A stretch of 45,715 nucleotides of DNA, taken from positions 1 to 45,715 of the IMG/VR virus record IMGVR_UViG_3300009481_002868; one strand, 5' to 3'. Within the stretch, counting starts at the first letter, position 1. Every line of letters begins with the position of its first letter. The notes beneath the pieces are model-generated. The model ran no database searches. It saw nothing but the letters and a program-made list of their open reading frames with translations, and was not told the DNA's origin. The stretch is from a virus. Made by a program: the position numbers and the translations under genes. Positions 38,867-45,715 of this stretch are shown in pieces.

Positions 38867-39645
38867 TTTTAGATAGTATTAATAGGGCTGATAAGTCTGA
38901 AATTTTTAAAAATAATGGATTTATAGTAGAAAGAGACTTTTTGGACAAAAACTATCTTCTAGAAATGTTAGAAGTAATGCAAAAAGTATTCTCTATTCAA
39001 ATTGAAGAATTATTGCCGTTTCAAGAAAATCTAGATGATGGTATGAAAGCATTATTTCATCAAGATTATAGAGTATTTAAAAATTGTGGAAAACAAGTTC
39101 AACATTTAGTTGATGTTTGGAAGTTAGGGGTCTCTCACACTCTTTTAACTTATCTTACAAAAGTGTGTGAAATGCGTTTTCCAAATATTTGTACTAGACC
39201 TGTGGTTATGTTTAATAATAGAAGTTTAGCTACAAATGATGTATATCACACAGTTCCGTTTCATCAAGATGCTAAATCTATGGATGGATCAGATAACGCA
39301 GTTGTTGTTTGGATTCCACTACAACAAACTAATCATAATTTAGGACCCTTACAAGTTATTCCTTCAAGCCATAAAAGAGGTGTTATTGCTGATGAAATTG
39401 ATGATTTTGGTTTCGGATATGTAAATCCAGATTTATATGATGATGACGATATTTTAAATTTACCTTGTTCTTTAGGTGATGTTATATTTTTTGATTCTAA
39501 ACTAATACACGGGTCAGGGATAAACCAATCTACCCACACTAGGTGGTCTTGTCAATTTAGATATAACGACTTATTAGATACTTCTTTTATTAAAAAAGGG
39601 TATCCAAACCCCTATTTATATAAACCAGTGAAAGATGATTACTAA
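38857..39645 (+). CDS. PhyH-family 2OG-Fe(II) oxygenase
   Basis: A 262-residue phytanoyl-CoA dioxygenase-like enzyme. Ligands are H136 and D138 (VPFHQDAKS) and H218 (KLIHGSGIN), with R229 for 2-oxoglutarate, and a typical GDVIFFDSKL strand. PhyH enzymes in sugar clusters hydroxylate or oxidise sugars or halogenate. It is coupled to the propeller protein upstream (10-base overlap) and the glycosyltransferase-like gene downstream (TAATG). Confidence 0.9.
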   Translation: MGIVLDSINRADKSEIFKNNGFIVERDFLDKNYLLEMLEVMQKVFSIQIEELLPFQENLDDGMKALFHQDYRVFKNCGKQVQHLVDVWKLGVSHTLLTYLTKVCEMRFPNICTRPVVMFNNRSLATNDVYHTVPFHQDAKSMDGSDNAVVVWIPLQQTNHNLGPLQVIPSSHKRGVIADEIDDFGFGYVNPDLYDDDDILNLPCSLGDVIFFDSKLIHGSGINQSTHTRWSCQFRYNDLLDTSFIKKGYPNPYLYKPVKDDY

Positions 39646-40439
39646 TGGAAAAACCAATTCAAGTTTATTTTAGAACAGTAGAAAGACAAAAACCTAACAT
39701 GATAGGAAGACCTGAGTGGTTTTCTTATGAAAAGTGTTGGGATAATTTACTTAGGACAGTTAATTCTGAGTTAGTGGATATAAATGTAATTATAGATACA
39801 GAAAAAGAAAGAAATAATGCCTTAACGAATGAAATGGCTCATAGAGTAGAAATGATTAACTCTAAAGAAAGATTAGATTCTTTACTAAAAGATTACAACG
39901 ACGAAAACATATCTCCTGTATTTTATAAAGACAGAGACCCCGAAACAGGTAAAGAATATGAAAAACGAGAAGAACCCCCTGACAGAGAAAAAGCATCTGG
40001 ACAAATTCTTTATGAGGTTATACAAGAAGATAACTTATCTGATAATCAAATAGTTTATATTATTGAAGATGATTATTTACACCTGCCCCAATGGGGAGAA
40101 ATTATTATGGATTTCTATCAAAAACATGGAGGGTTACATTATATATCTTTATATGATCATGGAGACAAATATACACAAAGATACTCTGGACTAGTTTCTA
40201 ATATATTTTTATCTGGAGCTATGCATTGGAGAACTATTCCTTCTACTTGTGGAACATGGGCGGCCCCTGCTTTAGCACTAAAAGAAGATTATGATATACA
40301 TCATGGTAGATTAGGAGATCATAATAAATGGATGAAGTTACAAGAGAAAAATAGAGCAATAGTAAGTTGTATCCCAGGTAGGGCAACACACTGTATGGAG
40401 GGATTTACCTCTCCTTTTATTGATTGGAGCGTTGTATGA
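39645..40439 (+). CDS. Glycosyltransferase-like protein (GT-A type, tentative)
   Basis: A 264-residue protein with IVYIIEDDYLHLPQWGE near residues 135-150, an acidic D-D motif as in metal-dependent GT-A transferases, then HYISLYDHGDKY and SSTCGTWAAPALAL. The insert of charged residues (about 60-115) is unusual. It probably transfers the sugar built by the next two genes. It is coupled to its neighbours by TAATG and ATGA overlaps. Confidence 0.6.
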   Translation: MEKPIQVYFRTVERQKPNMIGRPEWFSYEKCWDNLLRTVNSELVDINVIIDTEKERNNALTNEMAHRVEMINSKERLDSLLKDYNDENISPVFYKDRDPETGKEYEKREEPPDREKASGQILYEVIQEDNLSDNQIVYIIEDDYLHLPQWGEIIMDFYQKHGGLHYISLYDHGDKYTQRYSGLVSNIFLSGAMHWRTIPSTCGTWAAPALALKEDYDIHHGRLGDHNKWMKLQEKNRAIVSCIPGRATHCMEGFTSPFIDWSVV

Positions 40440-41404
40440 AGATACTAATTACTGGAGGTGCTGGTTTTATAGGATCTCATTTAGTAGACTATTTTGTAGA
40501 TAACTATCCTCAATATGAAGTCATAGTTTTGGACAATATGAGCTATGCTGCTAACTTTGATAATATTAAACATCACCTTGAAAATAAACGTATTAATTTT
40601 ATTCTTGGAGATGTAGCTAATTATAGTTTGTATTCAAAAATACTGCCGGGAGTTAACTTAGTTATACATACAGCTGCTGAAAGTCATGTGGATAATTCTT
40701 TTTTTGACCCTTGGAGATTTGTAAAAACTAATGTAGAGGGTACACAACTATTATTACAAGCTTGTAAAGAATTTGGTATTGATAAAATAATTCATTTTAG
40801 TACTGATGAAGTGTATGGTGATACAGAGAATATTGCTTTTACAGAAGAATCTGCTTTGAATCCTACCAATCCATATTCTGCTTCAAAAGCTGCAGCAGAT
40901 ATGATTATTGCTTCATATAGAAAGTCTTTTAATTTAGATATTTCTGTAGTTAGGCCTAACAACGTGTTTGGTACTAGGCAACATTGGGAAAAATTAATCC
41001 CAACTTGTGTTTTACATTTAAAACAAGATAAAAAAATTCCTATACATGGAAATGGTAGTAATAAAAGATCGTATCTATATATAGAAGATCTATGTAAAGC
41101 TATTGATATCATAAGAACTTCTGGAGGGGTTAACTCGACTTTTAATATTGGTTGTAATTTTGAATATAAGGTAACAGATGTGGCTAAGATAATGTGTGAA
41201 GCAGCTAAAGTAGATTACGCAGATAATATAGAATTTGTAAAAGACAGAGCTTATAACGACACTAGATATCTTATTTCTCTTGCTAAATTAGCAAAACTAG
41301 GTTGGAGAGCAGAAACTAAATTAGAACACTGCCAACACCTATTGTTTGATTGGTATTATAAACAACGCGCTCCTTTTGCACATGGATGGTTTAAAAATGA
41401 TTAA
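40436..41404 (+). CDS. rfbB: dTDP-glucose 4,6-dehydratase-like enzyme
   Basis: A 322-residue extended SDR: GGAGFIG at 7-13, HTAAESHVDNS, FSTDEVYGD (122-128) and YSASK with Y147/K151, exactly the RfbB/RmlB order. It makes a 4-keto-6-deoxy sugar nucleotide. The start at 40436 (ATGA overlap) is preferred to 40424. Together with the aminotransferase at 41633 it would give a 4- or 3-amino-dideoxy sugar. No glucose-1-phosphate thymidylyltransferase is seen in the window. Confidence 0.9.
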   Translation: MKILITGGAGFIGSHLVDYFVDNYPQYEVIVLDNMSYAANFDNIKHHLENKRINFILGDVANYSLYSKILPGVNLVIHTAAESHVDNSFFDPWRFVKTNVEGTQLLLQACKEFGIDKIIHFSTDEVYGDTENIAFTEESALNPTNPYSASKAAADMIIASYRKSFNLDISVVRPNNVFGTRQHWEKLIPTCVLHLKQDKKIPIHGNGSNKRSYLYIEDLCKAIDIIRTSGGVNSTFNIGCNFEYKVTDVAKIMCEAAKVDYADNIEFVKDRAYNDTRYLISLAKLAKLGWRAETKLEHCQHLLFDWYYKQRAPFAHGWFKND

Positions 41405-41636
41405 AATTTTAGTAGTAGCTATTATGTCAACAATGACTCCTTTAGAAGATGATACTTATGTATTTACAGAACCTTATTTTGAATCTGTACCAGAGTGTAT
41501 TGCATATATTAACTTAAATATTGCTCATATTAATACGCACTTAGAAAGTAAATTTGGAAGTGAAAGACCATTAAAGAACCTTTATTGTGTACCAGAAAAA
41601 AACTTAAAAAAATATCTTGAAGAAATAACTATATGA
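41397..41636 (+). CDS. Small secreted two-cysteine protein
   Basis: A 79-residue protein with a hydrophobic start (MIKILVVAIMSTM), then YFESVPECIAYIN and a later LYCVPEKN. The pattern (hydrophobic start, aromatic-x-E-C, second Cys) is shared with the tmRNA-nested protein and 14763-14948. It overlaps both neighbours. Function unknown. Confidence 0.6.
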   Translation: MIKILVVAIMSTMTPLEDDTYVFTEPYFESVPECIAYINLNIAHINTHLESKFGSERPLKNLYCVPEKNLKKYLEEITI

Positions 41637-42745
41637 CATTACCTTTTGTAAAATGTGATTATCCATCTAACGATGGATTTATGGGTGAGTTTAAGAAAAT
41701 ATTAGAAGGAGGGCCTTGGACTAATAACGGCTCTTACTTACAACTATTTGAAAAAGAATTAGAAAAATTACTAGATACTAATGTAGCTGTATTTAATAAT
41801 GGAGAGACAGCTTTATTTGCTATGTTATCTTCATTAGGAATTAAAGATAAGTATATAATTGTACCAAGTTACACTTTTGTTGGAACTGTTGCAGCTATTA
41901 TATGGTCTGGTAATTATCCCTTATTTTGTGATATTAAATCTACAACATATCCACTGATAAATCCTGCAAGAGTGCAAGATTTATTAGAAGAAGATATAGC
42001 TTGTTATAAAAATATAGGAGCAATACTAGGTGTAGATTTGTATGGACTTCCTTGCGATTATGCTGCACTAAATAAATTAGGATTTGAATTTAGAGTTCCT
42101 GTCTTAATTGATTCAGCGCAATCGTTTGGAACATTCTTAAAAGGTAAATTAGTCGGTAGCCAGTGTGAAGCACACACTTTTAGTTTTCATACTACTAAAG
42201 CATTTCATACTTTAGAAGGAGGAGCAATCGCTTCTCCAGATGAATACTTAATAGAAAAAGTGAAACGAATAAGAAATTTTGGTATTAACCCTCATAATAG
42301 AACTGAGTGTTCAGAAGTCGGTCTTAATGGTAAGATGAATGAGGTACAGGCTTTAATAGGGGTGCATAAAATACAAGATGCTAGAGCAACTTTTACTCGT
42401 AAAAAAGAGTTATTTTCTTATTATTTAGGTCAATTAAAACATCACAATATCAATACTTTAACGCCCCCTAAATATTCAAACCCTATGATGAATTTTATAC
42501 CGATATTCGTAAATAATAGAGATGAATTGTATGAAAATTTAATAGAACAAGGGATTACAGTAACTAAGTATTGGGACGTACCTGTTCATCGTATGTCAGC
42601 ATATGAAGATTTTTGTCCAAGAGGATTAGAATTACCAGTAACCGATAAAGTAGCAAAAAAAGCATTAGCGTTACCTTTTTATAATACAATGAGAAAAAAA
42701 GATATAGATTACATAGTGGAGAAAATATATGGAACTGTTGTTTAG
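41633..42745 (+). CDS. DegT/DnrJ/EryC1-type sugar aminotransferase
   Basis: A 370-residue PLP enzyme: VLIDSAQSFG with D160, FSFHTTKAFHTLEGGAI with the Schiff-base lysine K189, and RIRNFGINPH, all typical of the family (VioA/DesI/FdtB). It acts after the dTDP-glucose dehydratase at 40436 to add an amino group to the keto sugar. Only about a quarter identical by eye to the copy at 2240-3340, so the two belong to different pathways. Confidence 0.9.
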   Translation: MTLPFVKCDYPSNDGFMGEFKKILEGGPWTNNGSYLQLFEKELEKLLDTNVAVFNNGETALFAMLSSLGIKDKYIIVPSYTFVGTVAAIIWSGNYPLFCDIKSTTYPLINPARVQDLLEEDIACYKNIGAILGVDLYGLPCDYAALNKLGFEFRVPVLIDSAQSFGTFLKGKLVGSQCEAHTFSFHTTKAFHTLEGGAIASPDEYLIEKVKRIRNFGINPHNRTECSEVGLNGKMNEVQALIGVHKIQDARATFTRKKELFSYYLGQLKHHNINTLTPPKYSNPMMNFIPIFVNNRDELYENLIEQGITVTKYWDVPVHRMSAYEDFCPRGLELPVTDKVAKKALALPFYNTMRKKDIDYIVEKIYGTVV

Positions 42746-42836
42746 TATCGTCGTCGCGATTTTTTTGTTCGTAGTGTTCATTTTACCTATTGGACTTTTC
42801 GCGAGCCGTGTTACGAGAAACCTATTCGATGACTAG
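42729..42836 (+). CDS. Small membrane peptide (35 aa)
   Basis: ATG at 42729 inside the aminotransferase end encodes MELLFSIVVAIFLFVVFILP and then GLFASRVTRNLFDD: one membrane segment and a basic tail. Its base composition (many CG pairs) differs from nearby genes. Function unknown. Confidence 0.5.
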   Translation: MELLFSIVVAIFLFVVFILPIGLFASRVTRNLFDD

Positions 42837-42903
42837 GTATGCAAAAAGTGCATAGCTGTTATGAAACGAACATTGTTATTTTGCAATGCAACAAAAATGC
42901 AAC

Positions 42904-42932
42904 TGGACAGGTGGAGTCTTTTGTGGTATAAT
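42904..42932 (+). promoter_or_regulatory. Sigma70-type promoter before 43000
   Basis: TGGACA (42904-42909), a 17-base spacer and perfect TATAAT (42927-42932). The start would be near 42939. The leader folds into a stem-loop (42940-42946 with 42966-42972, inner CAAC/GTTG) and ends with AAAAGGAG before the ATG. Confidence 0.7.
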
Positions 42933-42999
42933 CTATTTAACAATAAGACTTCAACTTTTGTTGTTTTATTGTAAAATTTTAAAAGGAGAATTAAATAGA

Positions 43000-43218
43000 A
43001 TGAATACACGAATAGATTGTCGAGGGCATAGTTTTGATATAGCCCCTGTTGCGGAACGAATGTGGGCTAATGTTTCTAAGGTTTTTACCAAGCTTGGACA
43101 TTACTTTGCAGTAGTCGGACAAAAGAGAGCTAATAGTGAATTAAGAAGAATGGGCTATTTGAATAAAGATGGTAGCTTTAATGAAGTTAAATTTGGTTTT
43201 CATAGGTGGGGTGCGTAA
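43000..43218 (+). CDS. Small basic protein (72 aa)
   Basis: MNTRIDCRGHSFDIAPVAERMW, helical, then a basic RRMGYLNKDG and EVKFGFHRWGA. The start at 43000 behind AAAAGGAG fits the promoter at 42904-42932; an open frame upstream to 42886 is not used. Stop overlaps the next gene (TAATG). No family recognised. Confidence 0.65.
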   Translation: MNTRIDCRGHSFDIAPVAERMWANVSKVFTKLGHYFAVVGQKRANSELRRMGYLNKDGSFNEVKFGFHRWGA

Positions 43219-43364
43219 TGATTTTTGATAGATTACTTAACCGCCTAAGAAATTGTTACCTAATGAATGAGATTGCAACTTCTATGTCAGACATTAGACC
43301 AATGACGGACAAACAAAAAGCAAAAATCATACAACTTTTATCACACAAACGATTTATCAGTTAA
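43218..43364 (+). CDS. Small helical protein (48 aa)
   Basis: Directly coupled to the previous gene by TAATG. Encodes MIFDRLLNRLRNCYLMNEIA then PMTDKQKAKIIQLLSHKR, a likely two-helix protein. Function unknown. Confidence 0.55.
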   Translation: MIFDRLLNRLRNCYLMNEIATSMSDIRPMTDKQKAKIIQLLSHKRFIS

Positions 43365-43386
43365 AAAATAAATATTAAGACTTACG

Positions 43387-44304
43387 ATGCCCGCCATAAA
43401 CTACGATTTTACAAAATTTCCAATATACAAAAACATAAAAATCGAAGATACAATTATTCCCACAACAGATGATGCTGCGTGGGAATTCTTTTCTTCGGAC
43501 AGATGGCTATACAATAAATTAGATTTAGCAGAAATAAATGGTATTCCTTGTGGACCTGCTGGTATATATCCTACAGAATATCCTGTTATAGTTAGGCCTA
43601 TAATTAACTTAATGGGTGGAGGATACGGGAGTAGAAAAGTTAATAACGATGAAGAGTTAGAAAAATATTTGCTCCCAGGTTATTTTTGGATGAAATGGTT
43701 AAATGGTAAACATCTGTCGTATGATATAATTGTAAAAGACGGCAACCCAGTCTGGATAGAAATCTTTGAAGGTCATGAATTACGAGATGGAATGTTTGAC
43801 TATTGGGAAACTATTTCTTCAGAGGTACCAAGTAGTCAAATTTCTAATATAATAAATTGGACAACTAGTCATCTTCCTGAGTATACTGGATGTCTGTGCT
43901 GCGAAACAATCGACAATAAAATGATTGAAGCGCATCTACGTATGGGCGATATTGATAGGTTTATGAATTTAAAACTTATGCAAAATATTGTTAATATATA
44001 TAGAGGAAAAGAATGGCGATATGAGGAAGAACATAAAAAGTTCTTCCTTTTTGCTCTCTTTGCCCCGCACAGCCAAGACATAGTTTTTCCTTCTAAAATA
44101 CTTAGAGAAGTAAAACATGAAGCAACTTTTTTTCAAATAGACGAGACAGACGAAGCTAACCCTCCGTCTGGAAAAAGAATCGCTGTTCTTGGCTCCTATG
44201 ATAAAGAATTGTGTATCTCTCTGAGAAATCTTCTTATAGACAGTGCGCAACCACCTATTGTAGATGAGTATGTTGCAACTCTTCTAGGGCGTAAAATTAT
44301 TTAG
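43387..44304 (+). CDS. ATP-grasp-like protein (tentative)
   Basis: A 305-residue protein with YPVIVRPIINLMGGGYGSRKV (lysine/Gly-rich loop), FWMKWLNGKHLSYDIIV and a later MIEAHLRMGD that resembles the metal-binding glutamate and Asn/Arg of ATP-grasp ligases. The fold would join a carboxylate to an amine. The resemblance is by eye only. It starts a new unit after a short gap and has no clear Shine-Dalgarno sequence. Confidence 0.45.
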   Translation: MPAINYDFTKFPIYKNIKIEDTIIPTTDDAAWEFFSSDRWLYNKLDLAEINGIPCGPAGIYPTEYPVIVRPIINLMGGGYGSRKVNNDEELEKYLLPGYFWMKWLNGKHLSYDIIVKDGNPVWIEIFEGHELRDGMFDYWETISSEVPSSQISNIINWTTSHLPEYTGCLCCETIDNKMIEAHLRMGDIDRFMNLKLMQNIVNIYRGKEWRYEEEHKKFFLFALFAPHSQDIVFPSKILREVKHEATFFQIDETDEANPPSGKRIAVLGSYDKELCISLRNLLIDSAQPPIVDEYVATLLGRKII

Positions 44305-44307
44305 CTC

Positions 44308-44336
44308 TTGTCAAAACGTAAAACTTTTGGTAATAT
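44308..44336 (+). promoter_or_regulatory. Possible promoter before 44374
   Basis: TTGTCA (44308-44313), a 17-base spacer and TAATAT (44331-44336), a weaker -10 box. The start would be near 44343, with AGGAGA (44361-44366) before the ATG at 44374. Confidence 0.45.
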
Positions 44337-44373
44337 ATTAAATAAGTTGAACAATATACGAGGAGAAATGTAT

Positions 44374-44601
44374 ATGACGGTCTTAACCGATTCGCCGCGC
44401 AAGTCCAAACCAACTATAGATTATAGGCATTATGCTAAACAAAGAATGGCAATGAGAAAAAATCTACATTGGCCTACACATTGTTGGGATGGAACTAAAC
44501 TGCGCAAACTGCATCTTCGAGATTACTTAAAGTTTTTTAAAATTTTAATTCTTGAAGGCGCCGAAGGGATTAAAAATCCTAAAAAAGAATGGAAGAGATA
44601 A
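44374..44601 (+). CDS. Small basic protein (75 aa)
   Basis: The ATG at 44374 lies 7 bases after AGGAGA; another at 44368 is too close to it and an upstream frame from 44308 lies over the promoter. Encodes MTVLTDSPRKSKPTIDYRHY and a His/Trp-rich middle (KNLHWPTHCWDGTKLRKLHLRDYLKFF). No family recognised. Confidence 0.6.
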   Translation: MTVLTDSPRKSKPTIDYRHYAKQRMAMRKNLHWPTHCWDGTKLRKLHLRDYLKFFKILILEGAEGIKNPKKEWKR

Positions 44602-44828
44602 TGAATGAAATTTCTATCCAAATAGAAAAGGCACTTGATAAGGGTAAAAAAGGCTACTCTGTAGTTGATTATACCATGTATCAGGTGCCTTCTTCTTCTA
44701 GAAATATGGTTGAACAAATCTATAAACAAAAAATAGAGGATATGGTTTATGCAAGAAACACATACAATAAACGAAGAGCAGCTAAGACAAGCACTCGCTC
44801 AGTATCTGTACGATCAAGAACAAACTGA
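44601..44828 (+). CDS. Small basic protein (75 aa)
   Basis: Coupled by TAATG. Starts MNEISIQIEKALDKGKKGYS and ends in a Ser/Arg-rich tail (TSTRSVSVRSRTN), suggesting nucleic-acid contact. The 3' third overlaps the next small gene in another frame. No family recognised. Confidence 0.55.
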   Translation: MNEISIQIEKALDKGKKGYSVVDYTMYQVPSSSRNMVEQIYKQKIEDMVYARNTYNKRRAAKTSTRSVSVRSRTN

Positions 44829-44913
44829 AATAACTGATGGAACTATGGAAATCACTATATTTGATGATAATTCATTGGAAATTACTTTATATGATGATGT
44901 ACAGGTTCACTAA
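44749..44913 (+). CDS. Small acidic protein (54 aa)
   Basis: ATG behind AGAGGA inside the previous gene. Encodes MQETHTINEEQLRQALAQYL then two similar halves, TMEITIFDDNS and SLEITLYDDVQ, a short internal repeat. The stop overlaps the next start (TAATG). No family recognised. Confidence 0.6.
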   Translation: MQETHTINEEQLRQALAQYLYDQEQTEITDGTMEITIFDDNSLEITLYDDVQVH

Positions 44914-45227
44914 TGAGTACTTATGTAGTATCCGAATCAAATGTTAAAGACACTTGGCAAATCGCTAAATTTAGTGATTATAAAGATGCTGATTCGGTTT
45001 TTAATGTTAGCAAAAGAGGACGAACGTATCATTGTGATTGTCCAGGGTTTTGGAGACAAAAAGATAAATCCGAACACAAGCATATTAGAATTGTAAAGTT
45101 TTGGAAAGAGGAGTTAGAACAACCTACGGGTATGGCTCTTTGGTTTGAAGACGAAGAGATTGAATACAATCAATTTATAAAGAGCAATTCTTTTTTGGAA
45201 GAATTTTTTCTCTTGCCGAATGGTTAA
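44913..45227 (+). CDS. SWIM-like zinc-binding protein (104 aa)
   Basis: The middle reads RTYHCDCPGFWRQ...KSEHKHIRIVKFW, the SWIM pattern C-x-C-x(n)-C-x-H with the third Cys replaced by His (C41, C43, H55, H57), so zinc binding is still possible. SWIM domains bind DNA or proteins. The protein ends in a Leu/Phe-rich tail. It is the last gene before a large structured RNA. Confidence 0.65.
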   Translation: MSTYVVSESNVKDTWQIAKFSDYKDADSVFNVSKRGRTYHCDCPGFWRQKDKSEHKHIRIVKFWKEELEQPTGMALWFEDEEIEYNQFIKSNSFLEEFFLLPNG

Positions 45228-45241
45228 ATTTTCGGTATTAT
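45213..45241 (+). promoter_or_regulatory. Sigma70-type promoter of the pseudoknot RNA
   Basis: TTGCCG (45213-45218), a 17-base spacer and TATTAT (45236-45241). The -35 box overlaps the end of the SWIM-like gene. The start near 45248 coincides with the first base-paired stem of the RNA. Confidence 0.65.
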
Positions 45242-45248
45242 ATAAAAA

Positions 45249-45520
45249 TGTTGAGCGATAAAGTTCAGCACAACCAACAACTAAACACTTCTAGATGAGA
45301 TATTGAATCACTGCTTGGAAGTGTTTATGAAGACGGAAGACGAGTCAGTCGACCTCTTGCTCCGACCCAGTGAGGTCGGCAACGAGTATCCTAGTCGGAG
45401 AGCACTCGGTCAATACTCGTCTTCCACTCTGTCGAACCTCCGAGACATTAAAACAGGAGTCCTATTAGAAAGATTATACTTTCGTGAATAGGCGTTGGGT
45501 CATTTATCACGTTAGATGAC
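45249..45520 (+). ncRNA. Large structured RNA with an H-type pseudoknot
   Basis: A chain of stems fills this gene-free stretch: 45249-45256/45263-45270; 45282-45291/45318-45327 (10 bp); 45335-45345/45415-45425 (11 bp, perfect); within it 45348-45356/45372-45380 and 45360-45366/45394-45400, which interleave as a pseudoknot; 45426-45432/45453-45460; 45461-45472/45479-45492; 45499-45503/45516-45520. The stems abut, and GC content rises well above the surroundings. A reading frame at 45303-45491 is judged a by-product. The 3' end is not defined; no terminator is visible before 45610. No known class recognised. Confidence 0.72.
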
Positions 45521-45619
45521 AGGTTAGAGTTACCCCCAGGGATTCATTTGAAATGATAGAGCACACCGATGTTCCTGATTTCATTGAACATAATCCTTCC
45601 TAAAAAACTCATTTTATTC
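45521..45619. other. Gene-free stretch after the pseudoknot RNA
   Basis: No open frame with a ribosome-binding site and no terminator. It contains a short TCATTT/AAATGA inverted repeat near 45544 and ends in AT-rich sequence. It may be the 3' part of the RNA at 45249-45520 or simple spacer. Confidence 0.4.
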
Positions 45620-45648
45620 TTGCTAAGAAGTTATTTTTTAGCTATAAT
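45620..45648 (+). promoter_or_regulatory. Sigma70-type promoter at the window edge
   Basis: TTGCTA (45620-45625), a 17-base spacer and perfect TATAAT (45643-45648). A transcript would begin near 45655, and its first 60 bases lie in the window, ending in the hairpin-forming CGTCG...CGACG. What it encodes is beyond the edge. Confidence 0.7.
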
Positions 45649-45715
45649 GAATATAGAAATTGAGGAAAGAAACAAACAGAGAAACAAAAGCCTCAGAACG
45701 TCGTATATCGCGACG

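Noticed and set aside
45303-45491. 62-codon plus-strand frame
   Set aside because: It lies across the paired strands of the structured RNA, has no ribosome-binding site and odd Ser/Arg-rich composition, so it is treated as chance.
45655-45715. GAGGAAAG near the window end as an RNase P P4 motif
   Set aside because: The rest of the P4 consensus (GUCCGGG and the 3' partner) is absent and the sequence is cut off.
1-45715. tRNA genes, CRISPR arrays, insertion sequences
   Set aside because: Apart from the tmRNA no tRNA-like cloverleaf, no repeat-spacer pattern and no transposase motif was seen.

Overview
This window looks like an interior piece of a large, strictly lytic, T4-like marine phage genome. 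It is AT-rich, with very short intergenic gaps and start/stop overlaps of the ATGA and TAATG type. Phage hallmarks are a T4-type lysozyme with its catalytic E-D-T triad, an adjacent spanin pair, a DsbA-like small protein, a phage Hsp20, a phage-encoded ribosomal protein bS21, a PD-(D/E)XK nuclease, a DUF3310 protein, and a run of small membrane/coiled-coil proteins of a kind I recall from T4-like cyanophages and pelagiphages. No photosynthesis genes, tRNAs, CRISPR arrays, insertion sequences, or capsid, tail or replication genes are visible. A permuted tmRNA whose tag peptide begins ANDN points to an alphaproteobacterial host (SAR11-like or similar). That is inference, because marine picocyanobacteria also have permuted tmRNAs.

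Layout. (1) 1-6105, minus strand: one operon starts at a consensus sigma70 promoter (6113-6141) and encodes a coiled-coil protein, a CxxC-less thioredoxin-fold protein, two tandem asparagine-synthetase-like PP-loop ATPases, a DegT-type aminotransferase, a sugar epimerase and bS21. A second promoter (1003-1031) drives two small proteins and a two-piece, circularly permuted tmRNA. (2) 6237-17836, mostly plus: small unknown proteins, a GT9-like glycosyltransferase, two SGNH hydrolases, three oxygenase/PP-loop genes, an Fpg/Nei glycosylase, a separately regulated Hsp20, a carbamoyltransferase, a SleB-type cell-wall hydrolase and an exonuclease. (3) 17829-24317: a lysis cassette (lysozyme, i-spanin, o-spanin) followed by secreted, membrane and coiled-coil proteins, including a probable -1 frameshift gene, an SNase and an EF-hand protein, closed by a terminator. 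(4) 24381-29136: lipase, SprT-like protease, a nucleotidylyltransferase-cupin fusion, a radical SAM enzyme and an SGNH hydrolase. (5) 29137-30641: two structured RNA loci flanking a two-gene unit. (6) 30642-36731: a sodium:solute symporter, an SGNH protein, an NMO-like flavoprotein, WbqC-like, DUF3310 and serine hydroxymethyltransferase genes. (7) 37299-42745: a surface-glycan or nucleotide-sugar cluster (acetyltransferase, five-bladed propeller protein, PhyH oxygenase, glycosyltransferase, dTDP-glucose 4,6-dehydratase, sugar aminotransferase). (8) 42729-45715: small proteins, an ATP-grasp-like protein and a large structured RNA with a pseudoknot.

How it fits together. Host-type promoters, most with exact 17-base spacers, divide the window into short transcription units, suggesting early or middle expression by host RNA polymerase. 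Much of the coding capacity is for modifying sugars or peptides: two nucleotide-sugar pathways, four SGNH proteins, four 2-oxoglutarate oxygenases and three PP-loop enzymes. A second theme is control of host translation (tmRNA, bS21) and several probable regulatory RNAs.

Most notable: the intervening sequence of the permuted tmRNA is almost entirely filled by a 62-codon gene with its own ribosome-binding site, so tmRNA maturation would release an mRNA. Next are the pseudoknotted RNA at 45249-45520, the leader/attenuator RNA at 29169-29381, the GGA-loop RNA at 30401-30595, and the A9G frameshift site at 19861. All family names are from reading translations by eye; no database search was run.
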